A DNA stretch of 16,078 bases from NCBI GenBank assembly GCA_029268325.1, contig JAJUGC010000006.1, forward strand, positions 1 through 16,078, in the 5' to 3' direction. Below the pieces are notes generated by a model. The model ran no database searches, was not told the origin of the DNA, and was given only the letters and a program-made list of their open reading frames with translations. The position numbers and the translations under genes were made by a program. Each line of letters opens with the position of its first letter. Positions within the stretch are counted from its first letter, which is position 1. Positions 1 to 6,431 of the stretch are shown here, piece by piece. This DNA comes from Gammaproteobacteria bacterium (GTDB lineage Bacteria; Pseudomonadota; Gammaproteobacteria; Pseudomonadales; Oleiphilaceae).

Positions 1-110
1 GCTGCCTCGGTCGCCACGAGCACCTGGATCTCGCCGTCCTTGAACTGCTGCTCGGCGTGGAGACGACTGCCCGGCTCGTCTCGGGTTCCCGGCTTCATGC
101 CGCCGTGGAT
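1..110 (-). pseudogene. Fragment of a SNF2/DEAD-like helicase (C-terminal helicase domain), cut at both ends
   Basis: The minus strand is open from 110 down to the window edge. It reads I-H-G-G-M-K-P-G-T-R-D-E-P-G-S, then RLHAEQQFKDGEIQVLVATE. This matches my recollection of the stretch just before the AAGEGINLQF block (motif V region) in the C-terminal RecA-like domain of SNF2-type ATPases. The frame is distinct from the dehydrogenase frame on the plus strand and fits a known family far better than the plus-strand translation of the same bases. Upstream of about 110 the helicase similarity fades and the dehydrogenase begins; the window edge removes the rest. It is therefore a short internal piece, not a whole gene. 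It could be the end of a real neighbouring gene cut by a rearrangement, or an artefact of joining at a contig end. Confidence 0.6.
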
Positions 111-770
111 AAAGCCGCCCATGCCGCACGCCGCACGGCGGTTATCTCAGTGGGCTGGGATCCGGGCCTGTTCTCCCTGAACCGTCTGCTGGGTGAGGCT
201 ATTTTGCCCGACGGTGAAACCTATACCTTCTGGGGCAAGGGTCTGAGCCAGGGCCATTCCGATGCGGTACGCCGGGTGCCGGGCGTAAAAGGCGGTGTGC
301 AGTACACCATCCCCTCCACCGAAGCCATGGACCGGGTTCGTGCCGGCGAGCGTCCGCAACTGAGCACACGGGAAAAGCACGTGCGTGAATGCTATGTGGT
401 TCTGGAAGAAGGCGCCGATGCCCAGACAGTGGAGCAGGCTATTGTCACCATGCCGGACTACTTCGCGGACTATGACACCACCGTGCATTTTATCTCCGAG
501 GAAGAGCTGCGCCGGGATCACTCCGCCATGCCCCACGGCGGTTTCGTGATTCGCAGCGGCGAAAGCGGCCAGGGCAACAAACAGGTGATGGAATTTTCCC
601 TGCGCCTGGACAGCAACCCCGAGTTCACCGCCAGTGTGCTGGTGGCCTATGCTCGCGCGGCATTCCGCCTCCACCGCAAAGGCGAATATGGGGCGCGCAC
701 CCTGTTCGACAGTGCACCCGGCCTGCTCTCTCCCAAGAGCCCGGCGGAACTGCGCAAAGAGTTGCTCTGA
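57..770 (+). CDS. ddh: meso-Diaminopimelate D-dehydrogenase, N-terminally truncated
   Basis: This enzyme family interconverts meso-diaminopimelate and L-2-amino-6-oxopimelate with NADP(H), a one-step route to DAP for lysine and peptidoglycan. Blocks of the substrate-binding/dimerisation part are clear: GWDPG, FWGKGLSQGHSDAVRR, a V-Q-Y-T-I-P strand, TMPDYF, MPHGG and a C-terminal NPEFTAS. Real similarity starts only around position 99 (A-A-V-D). The frame stays open to the left edge, with a GTG at 57, but the residues encoded by 3-98 do not resemble this family. They are the antisense of the helicase fragment. The N-terminal NADPH-binding Rossmann fold (roughly the first 110-130 of about 326 residues) is missing, so the product as it stands should not be a working dehydrogenase. 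An intact gene probably exists in the true genome if the junction is artificial. Family assignment is firm; the start is not. Confidence 0.8.
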   Translation: METTARLVSGSRLHAAVDKAAHAARRTAVISVGWDPGLFSLNRLLGEAILPDGETYTFWGKGLSQGHSDAVRRVPGVKGGVQYTIPSTEAMDRVRAGERPQLSTREKHVRECYVVLEEGADAQTVEQAIVTMPDYFADYDTTVHFISEEELRRDHSAMPHGGFVIRSGESGQGNKQVMEFSLRLDSNPEFTASVLVAYARAAFRLHRKGEYGARTLFDSAPGLLSPKSPAELRKELL

Positions 771-777
771 TCGCAAC

Positions 778-803
778 GGCAGGCCTTGTTAACAGGGCCT
801 GCC
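778..803. terminator. Hairpin between convergent ddh and zapE
   Basis: GGCAGGCC (778-785) and GGCCTGCC (796-803) form a perfect 8-bp stem around a 10-base loop. It sits 7 bases after the ddh stop and directly after the zapE stop on the other strand. Neither side has a strong T run, so it is a modest, possibly two-way terminator. Confidence 0.45.
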
Positions 804-804
804 T

Positions 805-1944
805 TCAGGTCTTGCCATAGTCTTCATACTGCATCGCCCTCAACCGGCTTAATGTTCGCTGAAAGGCAAACATTAATGCCCCTTCGGTATAAAGCTCTTC
901 CAGTGGGACTTCCGCTTCCAGATAGAGCGCAACACCCCGGTCATAGCACTCGTCCACCAGTGCGATAAAGCGCCGCACGCCGTCATCAAATCGGGACAAT
1001 GCCTGGAGCTGGCGGTCACCGGCCACCACGCGGGAGGCGCCATCCTCCGTCCCCCGGGCAATTTTCACCTCGGCCGGCGGCGCGCTGAGATCAGGAACCC
1101 CGCTGACCAGAATCGCCGTTACCTGATCACAAAGGGCGATATAGTCGAGCGCGGCGAACGGCTGCTCGCACAGGCTCTGATAATCAGTCCACAGCACATT
1201 CCGCGCCGCCCCCTGCAGGTAGAGGCGACGCCCATTCACCAACCGCTCAGAGGACTGTGCCGCCTCGCCGGTTAACTGACGAAACAGCGCAGCAAACCGG
1301 TCTGCGTCAGACTCACTTCGCACCCAGTATCGTTGCAGCTCACCCCGCTGATGCAGTCGATGGTCCTGAGCCCCCGCCAATTGGATCACGTCCATATGTT
1401 CTTGAAGTGCGGCAATCGCCGGCAGGAATTGTTCCCGATTGAATCCGTCCGCATACAGGGATTCAGGGGGTTGGTTGGAGGTGGCCACCAGCACCACACC
1501 CCGTTCAAACAAACTCTGGAACACGCCCCCCAATAACATGGCGTCGGCAATATCGCTGACAAACAGCTCATCAAAGCACAGTACCCGATAGCGGGCGGCG
1601 AGCTGTTCGGCAAACACCGCCAGCGGCTCCGGCGTGCCGGTCAGCCGAAACAGTTCCTGGTGCAGGTTGCGCATGAAGTGATGAAAGTGCTGCCGCAGGG
1701 CGGGTACTTGCAGACTTTGCTGGAACTGGTCCATCAGCCAGGTTTTGCCCCGCCCCACCGGCCCCCACAGGTAAACGCCACGGGGTGGCTCGGTCAGATC
1801 CTGCCCATGTAACGCCTGATAACAGCGCTCCAGTGCCGCCACTGCCGGCTCCTGGGCGGGGTCAGGCACAAAGCCCTGGGCCAGGGCTGCCTGATAGCGA
1901 GCGCGGGGAGAGTCCGGGGATGACGGCATGGTGGTCGACCTCAT
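805..1944 (-). CDS. zapE: Cell division protein ZapE (AFG1-like ATPase)
   Basis: ZapE is a cytoplasmic P-loop ATPase that acts on FtsZ rings during constriction; its mitochondrial relative is AFG1/LACE1. The 379 residues match the usual length (about 375 in E. coli). Walker A is GPVGRGKT (residues 61-68), followed by the family signature HFHHFM near 86-91. Walker B is V-L-C-F-D-E with D125-E126, then the typical FVSDIADAM. A sensor-like segment V-A-T-S-N-Q-P-P lies near 152-160, and the family ending Y-x-E-A-x-V-P near 340 is present. The ATG at 1944 has no good ribosome site. An in-frame ATG five codons later (1929) has an AGG nine bases upstream and may be the true start. The gene lies 88 bases downstream of the hydroxylase gene on the same strand, with its own possible promoter in that gap. 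Identification is firm. Confidence 0.9.
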   Translation of the reverse strand: MRSTTMPSSPDSPRARYQAALAQGFVPDPAQEPAVAALERCYQALHGQDLTEPPRGVYLWGPVGRGKTWLMDQFQQSLQVPALRQHFHHFMRNLHQELFRLTGTPEPLAVFAEQLAARYRVLCFDELFVSDIADAMLLGGVFQSLFERGVVLVATSNQPPESLYADGFNREQFLPAIAALQEHMDVIQLAGAQDHRLHQRGELQRYWVRSESDADRFAALFRQLTGEAAQSSERLVNGRRLYLQGAARNVLWTDYQSLCEQPFAALDYIALCDQVTAILVSGVPDLSAPPAEVKIARGTEDGASRVVAGDRQLQALSRFDDGVRRFIALVDECYDRGVALYLEAEVPLEELYTEGALMFAFQRTLSRLRAMQYEDYGKT

Positions 1945-1977
1945 GGTTTACTGCAACGGCTGGATAATTCTGCCAGC

Positions 1978-1983
1978 AGTGTA
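1978..1983 (-). promoter_or_regulatory. Possible -10 element for zapE
   Basis: TACACT on the minus strand lies about 34 bases before the zapE ATG, in the 88-base gap after the hydroxylase gene. No convincing -35 is seen 16-18 bases upstream, so this is only a weak candidate. Confidence 0.25.
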
Positions 1984-2032
1984 CCCCAGTCGACCCGTTC
2001 TTGCTTTTGAAGCTAACGACTCTCTCGTGCGG

Positions 2033-3010
2033 TCATTCCAGTGACGGCCCGGTTCTATCACCCACGCCGGGCAGATCAGGACGTGCTACCCTGGCGGGAC
2101 GCTCCCACTCCGGAGGCCGCCACAGATGCTGCAACCGTGTCCACAGTGATCCTTTCTGGCGCATGTCTCGAAAGATATCCCGGTACTCATGGGTCCACAG
2201 GGTCAGCAGGTTTTTGGAAGGGACGGGGTTCGTAATGCCATATTCGGGCGGGTCCAGGGCATCCTCATCCACAAAGGTGCCAAACAGGCGATCCCAGATA
2301 ATCAGCACACCACCATAATTGCGGTCGATATAACCGGGGTTGCGGCCATGATGCACCCGATGATGGCTCGGCGTGTTGAACAGCCACTCAATGGCCGGGT
2401 GAAGGCGCCCCACCAAGGTGGTATGGATAAAAAACTGGTAGACCAGCGACAAGGCGTAGGCGATGCCGATCCAAACCGGGTTAAAGCCGATCCAGGCCAA
2501 GGGCAGATAAAACACCCAGTTGCCGTTGAAGATATTGGTGGCATTCTGGCGCATGGCGGTGGAGAAGTTCATCCGCTCCGAGGAATGATGCACCACATGC
2601 GCCGCCCAGAACCAGCGAACCCGGTGGCTGGCCCGGTGCATCCAGTAAAAGCAGATTTCAACCCCAACAAAGGTCAACAACCCGGTGAGCCAGGTTAATT
2701 CCAGATCCAGCAGGCGATGGTGATACAGCCAGGCATATACCGGAAAGGCGATAATCCCGGCAAACAGCAGCTCGGTGAGCTGATAACCCGCCCCCAGGGC
2801 AAAATTGCGCACGGCCTCACCGGTGTCCATCAGTTTTGGGTCATGGCGGATCCGCCGATATTCCCACAGCGCCACACCGATAAAGACCGGCGTGGCCACC
2901 ATGAAGATCAGTTGCCGCTCATCCAGTGCCAACCAGTCACGCATGACCTGCCACAGCGGCAACAGGCCACTGTTTTGAAATACTTCGTCCAGCATCTCAA
3001 CGAGGATCAT
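2033..3010 (-). CDS. Sterol desaturase / fatty acid hydroxylase family membrane protein
   Basis: This is an integral membrane non-haem di-iron oxygenase of the fatty acid hydroxylase superfamily, which hydroxylates or desaturates lipid-like substrates. Three histidine clusters that bind iron in this family are intact: H-R-A-S-H (residues 125-129), H-V-V-H-H (138-142) and H-H-R-V-H-H (216-221). Hydrophobic segments lie near 35-50, 72-95, 105-123 and 165-195. The 325-residue length is normal for bacterial members. AAGGAG sits five bases before the ATG at 3010 and fixes the start. It is divergent from an AraC-type regulator 183 bases away, a common layout for a regulator and its target. The substrate (alkyl lipid, sterol-like or carotenoid-like compound) cannot be told from sequence. 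Confidence 0.88.
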   Translation of the reverse strand: MILVEMLDEVFQNSGLLPLWQVMRDWLALDERQLIFMVATPVFIGVALWEYRRIRHDPKLMDTGEAVRNFALGAGYQLTELLFAGIIAFPVYAWLYHHRLLDLELTWLTGLLTFVGVEICFYWMHRASHRVRWFWAAHVVHHSSERMNFSTAMRQNATNIFNGNWVFYLPLAWIGFNPVWIGIAYALSLVYQFFIHTTLVGRLHPAIEWLFNTPSHHRVHHGRNPGYIDRNYGGVLIIWDRLFGTFVDEDALDPPEYGITNPVPSKNLLTLWTHEYRDIFRDMRQKGSLWTRLQHLWRPPEWERPARVARPDLPGVGDRTGPSLE

Positions 3011-3131
3011 GGCTTCTCCTTATACATCCATCATCGCTTCGAGTACCTGACCTGCCGACGGCAAGACAGTCGCCATCGTCCAGGCGCGGCTTTCCCTATA
3101 GGCTATTCTTTCATCAACACCCATCCATTTA

Positions 3132-3160
3132 TTGACGTTACAAGTCGCATTTTTGACAAT
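3132..3160 (+). promoter_or_regulatory. Candidate promoter of the AraC-type gene with 21-bp-spaced TTGAC repeats
   Basis: TTGACG (3132-3137), a 17-base spacer and GACAAT (3155-3160) form a plausible sigma-70 promoter 34 bases before the regulator ATG. TTGAC recurs at 3153-3157, exactly 21 bases after the first copy (two helical turns). Direct half-sites at this spacing are typical of AraC-family operators, so the same stretch may be where the regulator binds. Confidence 0.35.
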
Positions 3161-3193
3161 ACACGCCACTCTTAGGGCCAAAGGACGATCTGG

Positions 3194-4183
3194 ATGTTAC
3201 GGGTTACTGGCGCCTGGACCGGGCTGTTACGGGACTGGCTGGATAAAGAAGGGCTGGCCGCCATCAAGCTGCGCGCTGCCCTGGCACGTTGGGCCCTGAA
3301 GGAAAGTGTGCCGGCACAGGCCTGGCGGACGCTCCTGGAACAGGCCGTGGCCCTGGTGCCGGACCGGGTGGCGCCGGAGCTGGCCATTGGCGCCGGCGTG
3401 ACGCCCGCCCATGTGGGCGTGCTGGGCTACCTGGTTTTGGCGTCAGACACCCTGGGGGATGCCTTAAGAGCCTATCAGCGGTACGAGCGCCTGTTCTACA
3501 ACCTCAACCTGGTGGAAGTGGTCAGCTTTGGCGATCAACTGGAAGTCCGCTGGCCCCAGGGCACCAGTGATCTAGGCCAGCTGGGCGATGGTACCGCCAT
3601 CGCCGCCTTGCTGACCTTTCTGCAACGCCAGTTGGAGAGCCCACCACGCCTGACCCAGGTGGGCTTTCATCATGGTGTGAATGCCGAGACGGCTGCCGCT
3701 TATGAGGCTTTCTTCGATTGCCCGGTGTTCTTTAACGAGGAATATGTGCGGGTACGGTTTCCCGCCACCTTTCTGAAAACACCCATGCTGCGGCGCGACC
3801 CGGTACTGCGGCAACTGCTCGACCACCAGGCCCGGAACCTGTTACAGGCCTTACCCCCGGAATCGGAGCTGGAGCCACTCCTGCAACAGGTCATGCGACG
3901 CCTGATGGCGGACGGCGAGCCCACCCTGGAACGCACCGCCCAGGCGTTGCACATGGCCCCTCGCACCCTGCAGCGCAAGCTTGCCAGCCATGGGCTGAGC
4001 TGGCAGCAATGGCTGGATCACCACCGCCAGCAACTGGCGATGCAATATTTGGCCGATCACAGCCTGAGCCTTAGTGATGTGGCGCTATTGCTGGGCTTTT
4101 CAGAACAAAGCGCCTTCACCCGGGCCTTCCGGCGCTGGACCGGCATTGCGCCAGGGCGCTGGCGGCGGCAGAACCTGCCATGA
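3194..4183 (+). CDS. AraC-family transcriptional regulator (arabinose-binding-domain-like N-terminus)
   Basis: The 329-residue protein has a long N-terminal ligand-sensing domain of the type seen in OruR/ArgR-like and lipid-responsive AraC proteins (Pfam AraC-type arabinose-binding). Its features are V-L-G-Y-L-V-L-A-S-D-T-L near 80 and a conserved middle part ending H-H-G...A-Y-E-A-F-F-D-C-P-V near 160-178. The C-terminal AraC DNA-binding domain (about 240-325) has two helix-turn-helix units, the first around L-H-M-A-P-R-T-L-Q-R-K-L. The second ends L-G-F-S-E-Q-S-A-F-T-R-A-F-R-R-W-T-G, the family signature. AAGGA eight bases before the ATG supports the start. It is divergent from the membrane hydroxylase and likely controls it, perhaps in response to a fatty acid or related lipid. 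The target and ligand are inference. Confidence 0.88.
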   Translation: MLRVTGAWTGLLRDWLDKEGLAAIKLRAALARWALKESVPAQAWRTLLEQAVALVPDRVAPELAIGAGVTPAHVGVLGYLVLASDTLGDALRAYQRYERLFYNLNLVEVVSFGDQLEVRWPQGTSDLGQLGDGTAIAALLTFLQRQLESPPRLTQVGFHHGVNAETAAAYEAFFDCPVFFNEEYVRVRFPATFLKTPMLRRDPVLRQLLDHQARNLLQALPPESELEPLLQQVMRRLMADGEPTLERTAQALHMAPRTLQRKLASHGLSWQQWLDHHRQQLAMQYLADHSLSLSDVALLLGFSEQSAFTRAFRRWTGIAPGRWRRQNLP

Positions 4184-4218
4184 AAACCCTCAGCCCGGCA
4201 TCCCCGGACCAGATTGGC

Positions 4219-4224
4219 TATAGT
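4219..4224 (+). promoter_or_regulatory. Possible -10 element for the SGNH lipoprotein operon
   Basis: TATAGT lies 35 bases before the lipoprotein ATG in the 76-base gap after the regulator gene. It matches TATAAT at five of six positions, but no -35 is recognisable at normal spacing. Confidence 0.3.
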
Positions 4225-4259
4225 GGACTCTGAGTTGTTGATAAAAACGGAAGTCATCC

Positions 4260-4892
4260 ATGCCTTTTCTGTCCCTCGCCCGCTCCCTACTGATCGCTTG
4301 CTTCTTCATGGTCGCAGGTTGCGACTCAGGACCAACCTTCCAGCCTCTGGGCAGCGGCGCCCGGGTCCTGGCCTTTGGCGACAGCGTGACCCACGGCACC
4401 GGTGCCGGCCAGGGCGAGGACTACCCGACGCTGCTGGCCCACCACAGTGGCTGGGAAGTGATCAACGCGGGCATTCCCGGCGATACCGCCCTGAAGGCCA
4501 GGGAGCGCATCCATGCTGCCCTGCAGCAGTATGACCCGGATCTGGTAATCGTGGAGCTGGGAGGCAATGACTTCCTGCGCCGGCGCCCGGCACCGGAGGT
4601 CAAAGAGGATCTGCGCAGTATTGTTCAAGCCGTGAAACAGCAGGGGGCGACCCCGGTCCTGGTGGCGGTGCCGCAATTTTCCGTCTTCGGTGCCAGCCTG
4701 GGCTCGTTATCCGACTCCCCCATCTATGCCGAACTGGCCGAGGAGGAACAGGTCTTGCTGATTCCCAAGGTGTTCTCCCAGGTGTTGTCTAGCAACGAAC
4801 TGAAGGCCGACCCGATCCATCCCAATGCCCAGGGCTACCAGGTACTGGCCGAAGGCCTGATCGAAAGGCTGGCCAAGGCAGGCTTGCTGTAA
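4260..4892 (+). CDS. TesA-like SGNH/GDSL hydrolase, predicted lipoprotein
   Basis: This is an esterase/lysophospholipase of the SGNH family, related to E. coli TesA (about 208 residues; here 210). All four blocks are present: G-D-S with catalytic S42, N-A-G-I-P-G-D (G71) and G-G-N-D (N103). The D-P-I-H-P-N-A-Q-G-Y block supplies D184 and H187. The N-terminus is a lipoprotein signal: R8, a hydrophobic run 10-19 and lipobox V-A-G-C with C21 as the lipidated residue. TesA proper is a soluble periplasmic enzyme, so membrane tethering differs from the textbook member. The residue after the cysteine is Asp, which in enterobacteria favours staying in the inner membrane; the rule is weaker elsewhere. 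GGA eight bases upstream supports the ATG. It probably shares a transcript with the Gre-like gene 45 bases downstream. The physiological substrate is unknown. Confidence 0.87.
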   Translation: MPFLSLARSLLIACFFMVAGCDSGPTFQPLGSGARVLAFGDSVTHGTGAGQGEDYPTLLAHHSGWEVINAGIPGDTALKARERIHAALQQYDPDLVIVELGGNDFLRRRPAPEVKEDLRSIVQAVKQQGATPVLVAVPQFSVFGASLGSLSDSPIYAELAEEEQVLLIPKVFSQVLSSNELKADPIHPNAQGYQVLAEGLIERLAKAGLL

Positions 4893-4937
4893 CCCTGGTT
4901 TGAGGGTATATCAACCTTTTTCCCGGACCGGAATGCC

Positions 4938-5420
4938 ATGAACAAGTCCCACATCCGCCAGCTCATCCTGGAGCAGCTGCATGAAGAGCTCAACGCCGCC
5001 CAGGCAGCGGTTCGCAGTGCCCATGAGGCGGCCACCCATGAAGACAGCATTGCCGAGAACAAGTACGACACCTTCGGTCTGGAGGCGGCCTATTTGGCCC
5101 ACGGCCAAGCCGTGCGGGTGCAGGAGATCGAACAGGCGATTCTGGCTTGGCGCAACCTGCCCCTCAAGGATTCAGAGCCGGATAGCCCAGTGGTGCTGGG
5201 CTCGCTGGTGAGACTGGAAACCCGGGACGGACTCAGCCGACAGCTGTTTCTCGGCCCGGATGGCGCCGGCATCAAGGTTCAGGATCAAGGTCGGGAGATC
5301 ATCGTCATCACTCCCCGCTCCCCCTTGGGGCAGAAGCTGGTCGGCAAGTTCGAGGGCGATGAAATCAGCTTCGAGGTGAATGGCGACAAGCAGTTGTTTG
5401 AAATCACCGAGATCCTTTAG
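4938..5420 (+). CDS. GreA/GreB-family transcription factor-like protein
   Basis: The 160-residue protein has the two-part Gre layout. An N-terminal helical hairpin (about 1-78) is followed by a C-terminal FKBP-like beta domain (about 84-158) with L-G-S-L-V-R-L-E, I-I-V-I-T-P-R-S-P-L-G-Q-K-L-V-G-K and a closing E-I-T-E-I-L. In GreA the hairpin tip carries acidic residues (D41, E44) that enter the RNA polymerase secondary channel to stimulate transcript cleavage. Here the matching segment is T-H-E-D-S-I-A-E-N-K-Y-D-T, with E35, D36 and E40, so the acidic tip is kept with one extra residue. It is not canonical GreA or GreB; the usual genome would have those elsewhere. The function could be transcript cleavage or another secondary-channel role (as with Rnk or Gfh1). 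ATG 4938 follows a short GGA five bases upstream. Confidence 0.75.
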   Translation: MNKSHIRQLILEQLHEELNAAQAAVRSAHEAATHEDSIAENKYDTFGLEAAYLAHGQAVRVQEIEQAILAWRNLPLKDSEPDSPVVLGSLVRLETRDGLSRQLFLGPDGAGIKVQDQGREIIVITPRSPLGQKLVGKFEGDEISFEVNGDKQLFEITEIL

Positions 5421-5554
5421 TGGTGTCCTGAGCCGGTCTGCCCCCGGCTAGGCGCCCGCCACATTCCAGCCCCTGGCGAGTCCCGATGAGCAGCTTTCCC
5501 GGAAGCCGGCCGGGTGAACTTTGTAACTGAGCTTTTGAAATCCCGCTCACATTT

Positions 5555-5591
5555 TCACCAATCCAATTGGGATACACTCACAGGTTGGTGA
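5555..5591. promoter_or_regulatory. Inverted-repeat region upstream of the response regulator
   Basis: TCACCAA (5555-5561) and TTGGTGA (5585-5591) are perfect inverted repeats flanking an inner palindrome CCAATTGG (5563-5570) and a possible -10, TACACT (5573-5578). The arrangement lies 27-63 bases before the GTG start and resembles an operator over a promoter. No good -35 is visible, and nothing identifies the protein that would bind. Confidence 0.3.
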
Positions 5592-5617
5592 CAGGGATAT
5601 GACAAAAGGAAGGCTCG

Positions 5618-6376
5618 GTGAAAGAGAAATCTGCACTCATCGTCGACGACTCCGCTACGGCACGCATCATGTTGGCCCGGGTGCTCAACAGCATGGATGT
5701 TGCCGTCAAGCAGAGCAAGTCCGGTGAGGAGGCCTTGAAATTCCTCACCAACTACCGGCCCGACCTGATCTTTCTCGATCACCTCATGCCGGGCATGGAC
5801 GGCTTTCAAACCCTGAAAGCGCTCAAGAGCAACCCGGCCACCCGCGATATTCCCGTGGTGATGTATACCTCCCAAAGCGCCCTGCGCTATCAGGAAGAAG
5901 CCAAGGCCTTAGGGGCCGTCGGGGTGGTCACCAAGCAGGTCGATCGCGAGCAGCTGTATCTGCTGGTGGAACGGATCTGGATGCAGCATGAAATCAGCGC
6001 CGCCAGCCTGGCCTCTGCCAGTGTCGCACCGGAGCCGGAGCTGGTTCCGGCGGTCAACAGCAATGTCACCCCCCTACGCTCCGTTCGCAAGCGTCCGGCT
6101 CCCATCCGGCCCCAGACCAACCCCACAGCTCCCATTACCCAAGCCGAACCAGGCCAGGGGCAGAACACGGAAACCCCACCCCCTGCCGGGCCCATTCCCG
6201 CTCTCTGGCGCCAGCGCCTGATCGCCTCTCTTGTGGCAACCCTGGCTTTGTTTTCAGCCTATGCCATTTACAGCCTGGATCAGCAGCGGGCCCAGATCGA
6301 CAGGCTGGCAGCCCAAATGGAGGCCAGCCGCCATGTGATGCAGGAAGTGATCCTGATCCTGGAGCGATATCAGTAA
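5618..6376 (+). CDS. Response regulator receiver protein with C-terminal membrane anchor
   Basis: An N-terminal CheY-like receiver domain (about 4-122) has the acidic pair D10-D11, phosphoacceptor D54 in I-F-L-D-H-L-M-P-G-M-D-G, T84 and K106, so it should accept a phosphoryl group. A proline-rich, disordered linker follows (about 135-195). Next is one hydrophobic helix (about 201-219, L-I-A-S-L-V-A-T-L-A-L-F-S-A-Y) after W-R-Q-R, then a 33-residue amphipathic tail with coiled-coil character. No DNA-binding or enzymatic output domain is present. The positive W-R-Q-R before the helix places the receiver in the cytoplasm and the tail in the periplasm. The GTG start at 5618 is preceded by AAGGAAGG; a nearby ATG at 5599 is out of frame. 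No sensor kinase is adjacent, so the partner is unknown. A role as a membrane-tethered scaffold, for example in motility or envelope control, is only inference. Confidence 0.8.
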   Translation: MKEKSALIVDDSATARIMLARVLNSMDVAVKQSKSGEEALKFLTNYRPDLIFLDHLMPGMDGFQTLKALKSNPATRDIPVVMYTSQSALRYQEEAKALGAVGVVTKQVDREQLYLLVERIWMQHEISAASLASASVAPEPELVPAVNSNVTPLRSVRKRPAPIRPQTNPTAPITQAEPGQGQNTETPPPAGPIPALWRQRLIASLVATLALFSAYAIYSLDQQRAQIDRLAAQMEASRHVMQEVILILERYQ

Positions 6377-6431
6377 TCTGACTGCATAACGGGCTAAGCC
6401 TTGAGAGGGCGGACACCTGGGCCCGCTCCCC

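Noticed and set aside
147..776. Long open frame opposite the dehydrogenase (209 codons)
   Set aside because: It mirrors a well-conserved plus-strand coding frame; its translation has no recognisable family features and is typical antisense of GC-rich coding DNA.
5431..5449. AGCCGG/CCGGCT hairpin after the Gre-like gene as a terminator
   Set aside because: The stem is only 6 bp and no T run follows; GC-rich DNA gives many such hairpins by chance.
6403..6428. GAGAGGGC/GCCCGCTC hairpin between the response regulator and qorA as a terminator
   Set aside because: The stem has a mismatch and no T tract on either strand.
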